DNA of 64,000 nucleotides. Origin: Rariglobus hedericola (GTDB lineage Bacteria; Verrucomicrobiota; Verrucomicrobiia; Opitutales; Opitutaceae). The stretch's first letter is position 1; each line of letters opens with the position of its first letter. Made by a program: the position numbers and the translations under genes. The notes beneath the pieces are model-generated. The model was not told where the DNA came from. It worked only from the letters and a program-made list of their open reading frames with translations, and did no database searches. This document shows, piece by piece, positions 26,325 through 34,470 of this stretch. The stretch is from NCBI RefSeq assembly GCF_007559335.1, contig NZ_VMBG01000004.1, forward strand, positions 1-64,000, in the 5' to 3' direction.

Positions 26325-26350
26325 ATTTTAGCTTATTAACTAGGTAAAAT
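26325..26350. promoter_or_regulatory. Imperfect palindrome containing shared 12-bp element
   Basis: A 26-base imperfect palindrome (20 of 26 positions symmetric) centred on TTAA with outer arms ATTTTA and TAAAAT. Its right half, ACTAGGTAAAAT (26339-26350), recurs exactly on the other strand at 33139-33150, upstream of the PEP-CTERM and LacI-family genes. A candidate operator for the LacI-family protein. It overlaps the first possible ATG of the large gene, so that ATG may not be the true start. Confidence 0.5.
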
Positions 26351-29300
26351 GATGCGTCTAACGCGTCGCGTTGGAGTTAATCAATTATTTACTTGTTTAA
26401 GTCACAACAAGTGGGATTCTTGGTTTCAATCTACCCTGACGCGCTTTTCACCCCGAGCCTGCGCTTTGCCTGTGACTCCGTTTACCAATACCCCTTTGAA
26501 TTTGACTGCCCCCGTTCACGGTCGCCGCGCGCGCGTCGGCCGGCGTAACGCGGGGTTTGCGTTGTTGATCACGATTACGCTGCTCGCGTTCTTGGTTCTG
26601 CTGTTGGTGTCGCTCGCTTCGCTCACCCGGGTGGAGACGCAGGTGGCGACCAACTCCCAGAAGATTTCGCAGGCCCGGCAGAATGCGATGCTCGCCCTCA
26701 ATGTGGCAATCGGGAGCCTGCAAAAACAGGCGGGCCTGGACCAGCGTCTGACGGCCCGCGCCGACCTCACCTCGACCGCCACTTTGCGCCAGCCCTATCT
26801 GACCGGTCTGTGGGAGTCCGTCGCCGGTGTGCCGACTTTGCGTTCGTGGTTGGTGAGCGGCAACGAGGGCGCGAATCCACTGAGCCTCACGCCAGCCAAC
26901 GCACCCGATCCCGCGGTTGCCGCCGGTGCAGACGAGGTTTTTTTGGTGGGTGAGGCCACGGTCGCGACATCGGCGGAGCGGGTGAAGCTGGTTCGCCAGC
27001 CCTTGGTCGTGCCGTCGGCGCAAATCCCGGGTTTCGGCTCTGCGGGCGCCGATGTCGTCGTCGGGCATTATGCCTACTGGGTCGGCGATCAGGGCGTGAA
27101 AAGCAGTGCCGCCCTCAACGACCAGTCCGATACGCTCAACTACGACGACACGCGACCGGCGGCTGCCGCCATCGCCAACGCCTCCGCCTCCGGCAGCAAT
27201 TGGACGGCCGACCCCGTCCAGCGCGCCCGTCTCCGCCAATTGTCCCAGCCGCGCCCGCGCAGTGAGAAACAGTTCACGTCGTTTCTGCCCGACTCGGTTG
27301 CCCAACTTGCGAACGCGCTCACCTATCAGCAACTCCCGCTCGGTGGCGGCATCACGGCGAACGAAAGCCGCGCGCGGTTTCATGATGCCGCCGCCGTGAA
27401 TTACGCGGTGTTGGTGGACCACAGCGTCGCCAACGGCGCGTTGCGGCAGGATTTCTCCGACTCCACCCAGACGGCGTCGTCAGCGATCAAGAACTACATC
27501 CGCGAACGGCCCGCCACGATCACGGGACTGCAGACGTTTCACGATCAGAAGCAGGCGGAGAGCAAAACCGACACGATCTTCCCCATGTTCTCCAAGGGGC
27601 CGGTGCTCACCGAGTGCGCGATCAGGTTTCAGTTTTATCGCAACGGCACGAACCAGCTCGCCCTCAAATACGAAATCCAGGCCGAGCTCTGGAATCCCTA
27701 TGCGGTCACGATCAACGCGAGCGCAGATCTGAGCCTTCAGTTCACGAATCTCCCGGTCGTCACGGTCACGGTCGGCACCTCTTCATACGCGGTGGATCTG
27801 AACGCCCAGCTGCTGCAGGGCAGCACCTACATCCCGATCGTGGCGACGGTGAGCAACAACGCGTCCACGGGCATCACGACGTGGGCTCCCGGACAGATCA
27901 GGGTCGTTCGCGGTGGTGGTGGCGGCAACGTTCTCAGCGTGTCCGGCGGAGCGGCCCGCAGCGCGGTCGCGAATGTAGGGACCGCGACTACTCTGGCCAC
28001 CGCAACGCTTCCGCCCGGCGTCATCCCGGGCGGACTCATCGTGAGCATCCCCGCCATCGACGCCACCGCGGCACCCTTCACCGTCGAGGTGAAAACCAAG
28101 GGAAACACGCTCGGTTTTTATCGTCCGGCCATAGCGTTCACCGCGGCAACGGTTTCGCGGGTTCCTCCCGAGGATCTCAGCAGCAACGCCGGATTTCTCT
28201 TTGGCTACGCCTACGATTTCCGCGACGAGCCCGCGTATTGGACCGATGGCTCCAGCGGCACCGCGGGCAATCCTCCGCAAGATCCCCGTCGCACCAATCT
28301 CGGCGGTGCGTTTTATGATGCGAGCTTTCCGGTGTGGAGCACCGGTCCGGCCGATAATCTTGGTGACATCAACCAGGCGTCCTCGGGTGGTTTTTTTAAC
28401 GCGGCGAAGCGTTACTCGGCCTTCGACCTCGGCGCGCAGGAGCCGTTTTCCCTGGGCTCGCTCCAGCATGTGATCGGCGAAAAACCCAACATGCTGGGCA
28501 ACACCTGGGGCGGTGCGGCCAACGACTATTTCGACAAGTATTTCTTCTCCACGATCCCGCGCTGGTTTGCGTGGGATCCCGCCGCGCCTTCACCGCTGCC
28601 CAACCGCTACACGGCGCTCTACGTCGCTCCCGGTAGTGCGCTTCCGGCTATCGGTGATTCCAGTCCCGGTGTAACCGACGATTCGTTGCGCGACCGGCTC
28701 CATTCCGCGAAGCACCTGCTCATCCGCGGCGCGTTCAATATCAACTCGACCTCGGAGACCGCATGGCGCGCCGTGCTCGGAGGCGTCAAGATTCCCGCCT
28801 GGTCCTACGGCGGCGCCAGTCCGTCGGCCGCCGCGCTCGACAACGCCCATTTCCGTTTCAGTGCTTCCGCGCAGGAATTTTCAACCGACCCCGCGCTGGC
28901 GCCCACCTCGACCGGCGACCAGGATTTCAATCGTGGCGTGCACGTGTTGACGGATGCGCAGGTCTCCGCGCTTGCGACCAGCGTGGTGAATTCATTGAAA
29001 GCCCGTGGCCGGCCGTTCCCCACGCTCGCCAGTTTCGTCAACGCCGGCGTGCTCGCCCAAGCCATCACCGACGCCGGCATCAATCCCGCCGGTGTCCGCG
29101 CCTATTCGCCCGGCTGGCTTTCGCAGGCGGATATTCTCACGTCGATCGCGCCGTTTATCACTCCGCGGTCCGACACGTTTGTCATCCGGGCCTACGGAGA
29201 TGCTGTGAACCCCGTCACCGGTGAAACCGAGGGGCGCGTCTGGTGCGAGGCGATCGTGCAGCGCACGCCGGATCTGACGACGCCCGCCACCGGCACCACC

Positions 29301-29402
29301 AACGTGATGACCGATCCGCTCGCGCCCAATCCCGCCAAGTATCCCTTCGGCCGAAAATTCCAAATCACCCAATTCCAATGGCTCTCCTCAACCGATATTT
29401 GA
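26349..29402 (+). CDS. Very large GspK/PilX-like secreted protein (Verru_Chthon-type)
   Basis: Up to 1017 residues. A type IV pilin-like signal (RRNAGFALLITITLLAFLVLL, about residues 65-85) is followed by LTRVE and an ARQNAMLALNVAIGSLQ helix. As in GspK/PilX tip pseudopilins, position 5 after the Gly is not Glu. The rest is a long Ala/Thr/Gly-rich, mainly beta extracellular region. The organisation recalls Verru_Chthon cassette proteins, known only by bioinformatics. The start is uncertain: the ATG at 26349 gives an implausible 65-residue leader, whereas TTG 26466 or GTG 26472 would give a short one. Its 3' end overlaps the next gene by 25 bases. It probably uses a type II secretion/type IV pilus system encoded elsewhere. 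Confidence 0.72.
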   Translation: MMRLTRRVGVNQLFTCLSHNKWDSWFQSTLTRFSPRACALPVTPFTNTPLNLTAPVHGRRARVGRRNAGFALLITITLLAFLVLLLVSLASLTRVETQVATNSQKISQARQNAMLALNVAIGSLQKQAGLDQRLTARADLTSTATLRQPYLTGLWESVAGVPTLRSWLVSGNEGANPLSLTPANAPDPAVAAGADEVFLVGEATVATSAERVKLVRQPLVVPSAQIPGFGSAGADVVVGHYAYWVGDQGVKSSAALNDQSDTLNYDDTRPAAAAIANASASGSNWTADPVQRARLRQLSQPRPRSEKQFTSFLPDSVAQLANALTYQQLPLGGGITANESRARFHDAAAVNYAVLVDHSVANGALRQDFSDSTQTASSAIKNYIRERPATITGLQTFHDQKQAESKTDTIFPMFSKGPVLTECAIRFQFYRNGTNQLALKYEIQAELWNPYAVTINASADLSLQFTNLPVVTVTVGTSSYAVDLNAQLLQGSTYIPIVATVSNNASTGITTWAPGQIRVVRGGGGGNVLSVSGGAARSAVANVGTATTLATATLPPGVIPGGLIVSIPAIDATAAPFTVEVKTKGNTLGFYRPAIAFTAATVSRVPPEDLSSNAGFLFGYAYDFRDEPAYWTDGSSGTAGNPPQDPRRTNLGGAFYDASFPVWSTGPADNLGDINQASSGGFFNAAKRYSAFDLGAQEPFSLGSLQHVIGEKPNMLGNTWGGAANDYFDKYFFSTIPRWFAWDPAAPSPLPNRYTALYVAPGSALPAIGDSSPGVTDDSLRDRLHSAKHLLIRGAFNINSTSETAWRAVLGGVKIPAWSYGGASPSAAALDNAHFRFSASAQEFSTDPALAPTSTGDQDFNRGVHVLTDAQVSALATSVVNSLKARGRPFPTLASFVNAGVLAQAITDAGINPAGVRAYSPGWLSQADILTSIAPFITPRSDTFVIRAYGDAVNPVTGETEGRVWCEAIVQRTPDLTTPATGTTNVMTDPLAPNPAKYPFGRKFQITQFQWLSSTDI

Positions 29403-30130
29403 TCCTGTTCGTTCTCAGCGTGGCCACTGCCGCCGGTGTGTCCGCCACACCATCCGCTCCTCGCACTTTTTCGGTGCTCGCCGGTGCGGCCGGCGACTGG
29501 GCCAAACTCGACTACGCGCGCAGTCCGTCGGCGATCATCCCACTGGTGCTGGGTCGTCAGGTGCGTTCGCCCGAACAGACGGCGGCGTCCGGCGAGACGT
29601 GGGAAGTAGGACGCGCGATCATAGATCCCATCACGGGGATTCCCGCCCGTAAGATCGTCGCCCGCACGACGTGGCCGCAGGGCGTGCGCACCGCGTTGTT
29701 TGTGCTGGTTCCCAAACTCGCGCCCGATGCCGAGGGACTGGAATTTGATGTGCTTGCCAGCGACGACAGCCCGACGGCATTTCCGCCCGAGACATTGCGG
29801 GTTATCAACGCGACGCCCGCCAATCTCGCCGGGCGCATTGGTGCCGAACAGGTGTCGTTGCCGCCCGGTGTTTCGCGCACCTTTGCCACCACGGCTTTTC
29901 TCGCGCCCGATGAAGACCACGATCCCGGCATGCCGGTGGGTCTGGCCGTGCACATGCCGGCGGGCTGGGTCGCGCTCTATGACGCGCCGCTGTCGGTCAG
30001 TCCGAATACGCGCGTGCTGGTGATCGTCCTTCCGCCGAAGAATGCAGGCTCGACCCGCATCCAAGTGCGCGCGGTGCATCAGACTCTGCCGCCGCCGGTG
30101 ACGGGTGTTCCGCTGGTGTCCAATCGCTAG
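29378..30130 (+). CDS. Small secreted partner of the pilin-like protein
   Basis: A 250-residue protein that begins 25 bases before the large gene ends, so translation is probably coupled. The signal peptide is MALLNRYLILFVLSVATAAGVSA. The mature part is rich in Pro, Val and Ala with a predicted beta-sandwich (about six strands) and no Cys. I recognise no family or catalytic motif. Its fixed position directly behind the large pilin-like gene suggests they act together at the cell surface. A bidirectional terminator follows. Confidence 0.72.
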   Translation: MALLNRYLILFVLSVATAAGVSATPSAPRTFSVLAGAAGDWAKLDYARSPSAIIPLVLGRQVRSPEQTAASGETWEVGRAIIDPITGIPARKIVARTTWPQGVRTALFVLVPKLAPDAEGLEFDVLASDDSPTAFPPETLRVINATPANLAGRIGAEQVSLPPGVSRTFATTAFLAPDEDHDPGMPVGLAVHMPAGWVALYDAPLSVSPNTRVLVIVLPPKNAGSTRIQVRAVHQTLPPPVTGVPLVSNR

Positions 30131-30167
30131 AGCTAAGGCCGGTCTGCTCAATCCCGTAAACGAAAAG

Positions 30168-30197
30168 GTCTCCCGCGATTCGCGGGAGACCTTTTTC
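30168..30197. terminator. Bidirectional terminator
   Basis: A near-perfect 11-bp stem GGTCTCCCGCG / CGCGGGAGACC around ATT, with an A-run before and TTTTT after, between the convergent small secreted gene and paralogue B. Confidence 0.92.
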
Positions 30198-30222
30198 AGC
30201 CGGGTATCAAAGGCGCTTGGCC

Positions 30223-31539
30223 TTATCGTCCGCCCGGTTTGATGGCCGGTGTCTTTGGCAGAACGATGGCCGCTTTCCCAGCGAGCACGCTTTCCGCATA
30301 GAGCAGATTGCCCCAGCCGCCCATCGTGAATCCAGAAGGGCCGCCGGTGAAGTAAGTTTCATAGGTGGCCCGCACTTTGACCGCGATGGTCGGGTCAAAT
30401 TCCGCCAGCCAAAGCCAGGAGGCGAAGCCGATGGCGGTGCGTTCGCCGTAGTTCTTGCGCGGCAGGTCGCCGGGTTTTTTCGGACCGCTGATGTTGAAAT
30501 ACACGTCGTGAGTCGGCTCGTAGTAGAAACCGTGGAACGTCTTCACCAGTCGTTTGACGAGGGCGTCGTCGATACCGTATCCGCCTGCCCGATACGCGGC
30601 CTCGACGAGAGAGAGATCGATGGCGGCGTGACCGACATCCTCGATGTCGAACCGGTCCTTGCGGGCCGGATCGTATTCCCAGAGGGCGCGGTCCTTCACG
30701 GCGGGGTCGATGGAGTTGAGGAAGAAATTCACGACCAGCTGGACTTTGTCGCGATAGACATCGGTGCCGCGCAGACGCCCGTATCCGAGCATCGCCCGCG
30801 CCATGGTCATGCTGTGGTTGAGGGGAATCTGCCCGCTGTAGGTGCGGGGCGCCTCGGAAGCCGGCAGTGTCAGCTCGTTGACATGCCACCAATGACGGAA
30901 GCCCCCGGCGGGGCGGGTGGCGCGATAGGTGACTTTTACGGGATCGACCTTGATGACGTCGAAGAACGAGGGGAGATGCATCTCAATGGTCTCCTGCACG
31001 CGGTCGAGGTAGCGTTTGACGTCGGCCTCATAGACACCGGGGAAACCCTGGCGCGCGAGTTCGCACCATTGGATGAACATTTCGCAGATGCGGCCGTCGA
31101 TGAGCACCGACACGCCCTTGGCCGGGGCCGGCCCCGAGCCGCGGCGCCAGCCCTTGGCGGGGGTGCCGCGGTGAAACATGTAGGTGGTCGGCGCGTAGTG
31201 GTAGATTGCGTCGAGCGGCTTGTCGGCGAAGCGGATGTCGTCCCGGTTCGTGAGCATGTAGTCGAGGATCTCCCTCGAGTCGTTCATGTATTTGCGGTCG
31301 CCGGTCACGCGGGCGAGGGCGAGATAGCCTTCGATGTAACGGGCCGCCTGCCAGGCGTAGTTGTCGTCGTCGGGCAGCCAGGCTTCGCCTTTTACGGGTA
31401 AGCCTTTGGGAACCTGGCTGATTTTGAGATCCCAGTCGGCGGGGGTTTTGACGGATTGGGCCGGTAGCGCGGCCGGCCATACGACGGTCAGTGCCAGCGT
31501 CAGGACAGGGAAAAGCAGGGAACGGGAAACAAGGGGCAT
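30223..31539 (-). CDS. Secreted alpha-helical protein, paralogue B
   Basis: A 438-residue exported protein (signal peptide MPLVSRSLLFPVLTLALTVVW, cut after AQS). It is homologous over nearly its full length to the helical part of the protein at 24415 (shared PAKGWRR, LIDGRICE, WCELAR, ARAMLGY, EDV-x-HAA, GGYGI, FDPTIA-x-KVRATY) but lacks that protein's C-terminal beta domain. Conserved acidic and aromatic residues (the EDV and DGR motifs) are candidates for a sugar-binding or catalytic site in a barrel fold. The start at 31539 is chosen for its signal peptide. It lies downstream of the PEP-CTERM gene on the same strand (43-base gap). Confidence 0.75.
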   Translation of the reverse strand: MPLVSRSLLFPVLTLALTVVWPAALPAQSVKTPADWDLKISQVPKGLPVKGEAWLPDDDNYAWQAARYIEGYLALARVTGDRKYMNDSREILDYMLTNRDDIRFADKPLDAIYHYAPTTYMFHRGTPAKGWRRGSGPAPAKGVSVLIDGRICEMFIQWCELARQGFPGVYEADVKRYLDRVQETIEMHLPSFFDVIKVDPVKVTYRATRPAGGFRHWWHVNELTLPASEAPRTYSGQIPLNHSMTMARAMLGYGRLRGTDVYRDKVQLVVNFFLNSIDPAVKDRALWEYDPARKDRFDIEDVGHAAIDLSLVEAAYRAGGYGIDDALVKRLVKTFHGFYYEPTHDVYFNISGPKKPGDLPRKNYGERTAIGFASWLWLAEFDPTIAVKVRATYETYFTGGPSGFTMGGWGNLLYAESVLAGKAAIVLPKTPAIKPGGR

Positions 31540-31582
31540 CGGAAGATTTTTGACGGGACGAACAAACGAAAGAAAATCCGGA

Positions 31583-33079
31583 TCAGGCGGCAACTTTTAC
31601 GGTGCGACGGCGGCGGAGAATGCCTGCGCCCAGAGAAAGCAGACCCGCCGCGGCAGCGTAAGTCGAAGGCTCGGGAATCGCGTTGTAGGACAGCGTGCCG
31701 ATGCCGGTGGTGCTGTTGTAGTTGAAACTGTAGTTGGGGTTGGCGCTGCCGTTGACCGTAATACCGACGAAGCTGCCGCTGATCGAGGACGGCACGTCGG
31801 AGGTGAGGATGTCCAGGGCGAACGAAGACGAGGGCGTGAAGCCGTTGACGAGATTGATCGCGAGCGTGGCGTTGGTGAGAGCCATTTGACTGGACTGCAG
31901 CGCGATCACGTCGAACTGGCCGCCGGTGGTGCCACCGATGTCGAAGACCAACGAGGACGTGGTGACGCTGTGGGTAATGTTAAAATCAATGAAGGTGAGC
32001 GTCCCGACGGAGGTGAGTCCGGAGCCGTTGGAGCCGTTGCCCGCGGCGATGATACCCGAGTTGGTGAAGATGAGATCGGAGCCGGCGCTGACCTCGTGAT
32101 CGTAGTTGAGCGAGTCGCTCGTGGTGCTGCCGCGCAATGTTCCCGTGTTGGTGAAGACGGTGACGGCGGTGGAAGCGGTGTTGGTGAGTTTCTCGATCAC
32201 GCCCGAGCCGGAGACGGCCCAAGTGCCGGAATTCGTAATCGTGCTCGGGCCGCCGCCGCCACGGGAGCTAGTGGTGACTTTGCCGCTTTGGGTGAGGGTG
32301 CCGGAATTCGTCAACGCGACACCCGCGCTGCCGATGCCAGCAGCCGAAGTGACGGCCAGCTTAAGGGTGGCGCCCGAGGCGATGGAGGTGGTTCCTTGAA
32401 GGGTTGTGGTGACGCTGCCGACGCCGCCGAATGTTCTGGCACTGAAAAACTCCAAGGTGCCCGAGGTCACCGTCAAGGTTGACGCGGCGCCGAAGGTGGC
32501 ACCGAGGGTCTGTCCGGTGTTGGTGTTGGAGATTTGGGCGATTCCGCCGGAACCCACCGCGACGTTGACCGCGCCGCCAAACGTGAAGGCCGGGGTGGCT
32601 GATGCACTGATGCTGCGGATGATCGCGCCATTGTCTGTGAAGTTGAGTCCGGTGTTGATGGCGAAAGCGCCAGTTCCACCGGTGAACTCAATCGTGCCGC
32701 CGACATTGACCGTGGTGGTGCCTGCGGTGGGGGCGGCCCAAGTCTGGCTTCCGCTTAGTCCGGTGAGGAGGCCGCCCGAGGCAATCGTGAGGATGTTTGA
32801 ACTGCCGCTAGTGGCCTGGTCGAAGATGAGGCGGCCGGCATTGGCGGTTTCGCCGTTTTTGATTGTGACCGTGCGTGAGCTGCTGGTGACGTTGCCCAAC
32901 GTGGCGAAGTCGGCGCTGGTAGGGTAAGCGGACCAGTTGGAAGGGGTCACCCAGTCACCGCTATTATTGGCGTCGCCATTGCCGGTCCAAGTGACGGGCG
33001 CGGCGGAAAGCGAGAACGGAGAAAGTGCAGCCAGAAGAGAGGCAACGAGCAACGGGAAGCGGAGGTATTGCGAATTCAT
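31583..33079 (-). CDS. PEP-CTERM surface protein with beta-strand repeats
   Basis: A 498-residue exported protein: signal peptide (about 1-26, ending LSAAP), then a Gly/Thr/Ser-rich beta-helix-like region made of repeats of the autotransporter-associated type (TWTGNGDANNSGDWVTPSNW at the start). It ends in a canonical PEP-CTERM sorting signal (IPEPSTYAAAAGLLSLGAG followed by a short basic tail). PEP-CTERM proteins are cut by exosortase, usually on their way to an extracellular polymer matrix. No exosortase gene is in this window. Together with paralogue B it forms a likely minus-strand operon divergent from the LacI-type regulator. Confidence 0.9.
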   Translation of the reverse strand: MNSQYLRFPLLVASLLAALSPFSLSAAPVTWTGNGDANNSGDWVTPSNWSAYPTSADFATLGNVTSSSRTVTIKNGETANAGRLIFDQATSGSSNILTIASGGLLTGLSGSQTWAAPTAGTTTVNVGGTIEFTGGTGAFAINTGLNFTDNGAIIRSISASATPAFTFGGAVNVAVGSGGIAQISNTNTGQTLGATFGAASTLTVTSGTLEFFSARTFGGVGSVTTTLQGTTSIASGATLKLAVTSAAGIGSAGVALTNSGTLTQSGKVTTSSRGGGGPSTITNSGTWAVSGSGVIEKLTNTASTAVTVFTNTGTLRGSTTSDSLNYDHEVSAGSDLIFTNSGIIAAGNGSNGSGLTSVGTLTFIDFNITHSVTTSSLVFDIGGTTGGQFDVIALQSSQMALTNATLAINLVNGFTPSSSFALDILTSDVPSSISGSFVGITVNGSANPNYSFNYNSTTGIGTLSYNAIPEPSTYAAAAGLLSLGAGILRRRRTVKVAA

Positions 33080-33138
33080 GGGGTAAAAGAGCGAACGGTT
33101 TCGGGTGATGAATAAAACTTTGATCAGTTCATGTATAT

Positions 33139-33150
33139 ATTTTACCTAGT
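33139..33150. promoter_or_regulatory. Second copy of the 12-bp element
   Basis: ATTTTACCTAGT here is the exact reverse complement of ACTAGGTAAAAT at 26339-26350. It lies 60 bases upstream of the PEP-CTERM start and 165 bases upstream of the LacI-family start, the position expected of an operator shared by the cluster. Confidence 0.5.
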
Positions 33151-33315
33151 CAAGTATGTTTCAGCTATCTCGCGAACTCCAAGATGAGTGTTGGGGGAGA
33201 GTTAACGCCTTGGTTTTATGACGATTCACAGTGGTATTTATACTCGGGTGACATCGAATAGTGATGTATCTGTAAAAGATTGACGGAAAACTCTCACGCG
33301 TCATGCAGTGGAAGT

Positions 33316-34446
33316 ATGTCGAAAGTCGCTGCTTCCACCGTTGTCTCTGCCGCCGAACCGTCGTCCGAGGGCTCCCGGGGACGTGCGGTGACCGTTACCA
33401 CGATTGCGCGGATCGCCGGCGTGTCGGCCGGAGCGGTCTCTTCGCTCCTTACGAGCGCGGACGGGCGCGGGCGGGTGAGTCCGCGCACCCGCGATGTGAT
33501 CCTGAAGACCTGCCGTGATTTGGGTTATCAACCGAAGGATCCGAAGGCTCTGAACCTCATTTATCCCGAGTTGGGCGGTTATTGCTTCCTGTTGCCCAAA
33601 TCTATAGAGAACGGTCTGCACGGTTCGTCCTACTACTCCCACTTCTTTTCGGGTGTCGTCGAGGCGCTGGCCGACCAAGCCGGACAGATCACGTTCTGCC
33701 AGTTCGATGAGCACATGGACTACCACGCTCATCCGGAGGCCTTGCCCGCCCCGCTCCGTAGCGGCACGGCGACCAAGTTTTTGTGTGCCGGCCAGGCCAA
33801 CCTAAGCCTCCTCGAATCCATACAGGCCATGGGTGCCCGTGCCGTTTACTTGGGCCAGTATCAACCGCTGCAAGGCATGGCCTCCGTGGTGCCCGACTAC
33901 GCCAGCGGCACGCGGCAGATTCTCACTCATCTGATCGGATTGGGGCACCGCCGGATCGCCTTCTCGCTGGGACCGCTCGGCGCCAACGCCTACAATATTC
34001 TGGAACAGCGACGGACCATCGAAGCCGTTCTGGCGGAGCAAAAGATCAACCTTCCGCCGGACTACAGCTTTTTTGGCGTGCTGGGTGCGGAGGGCGGAAT
34101 CGCCGCCATCGACAACATCATGCGCTGCAGCGAACGCCCCACCGCGCTTTATTGCTTCAACGACTCCTCCGCCGCCGGCGCCATCGGTCGTGCCCAGCAG
34201 CTTGGGCTGCGCGTCCCCGAAGACATCAGCATCACCGGTTTCGACGATGTTCCGTTGGCGGCTTCACTGCATCCCTCGCTCACCACCGTGCATACGCCCA
34301 TCACGGAAATCGGCCGCACCGGCGTGTGCGAACTCCAGGCGATGCTGACGCTTGACGAAGAAGATGTCTCCAAACGCCCTCCGCGCAAAGTGGTGATTCC
34401 CACCACGCTGGTGATCCGCAACTCCACGGCACGTCCGTCCATGTAA
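33316..34446 (+). CDS. LacI-family transcriptional regulator
   Basis: A 376-residue regulator. The N-terminal helix-turn-helix (TVTTIARIAGVSAGAVSSLL with RVSPRTRDVI) and LGYQP hinge are of LacI type. The remainder is the periplasmic-binding-protein-like effector domain ending in DISITGFDDVPLAASLHPSLTTV. The start at 33316 is preferred because a GGA-containing sequence precedes it; a TTG at 33280 is the alternative. It is divergent from the PEP-CTERM/paralogue B genes and probably controls the 24.4-33.1 kb surface cluster in response to a sugar. Confidence 0.93.
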   Translation: MSKVAASTVVSAAEPSSEGSRGRAVTVTTIARIAGVSAGAVSSLLTSADGRGRVSPRTRDVILKTCRDLGYQPKDPKALNLIYPELGGYCFLLPKSIENGLHGSSYYSHFFSGVVEALADQAGQITFCQFDEHMDYHAHPEALPAPLRSGTATKFLCAGQANLSLLESIQAMGARAVYLGQYQPLQGMASVVPDYASGTRQILTHLIGLGHRRIAFSLGPLGANAYNILEQRRTIEAVLAEQKINLPPDYSFFGVLGAEGGIAAIDNIMRCSERPTALYCFNDSSAAGAIGRAQQLGLRVPEDISITGFDDVPLAASLHPSLTTVHTPITEIGRTGVCELQAMLTLDEEDVSKRPPRKVVIPTTLVIRNSTARPSM

Positions 34447-34470
34447 GGAGATGCGGTGACTTAGCGCCGG

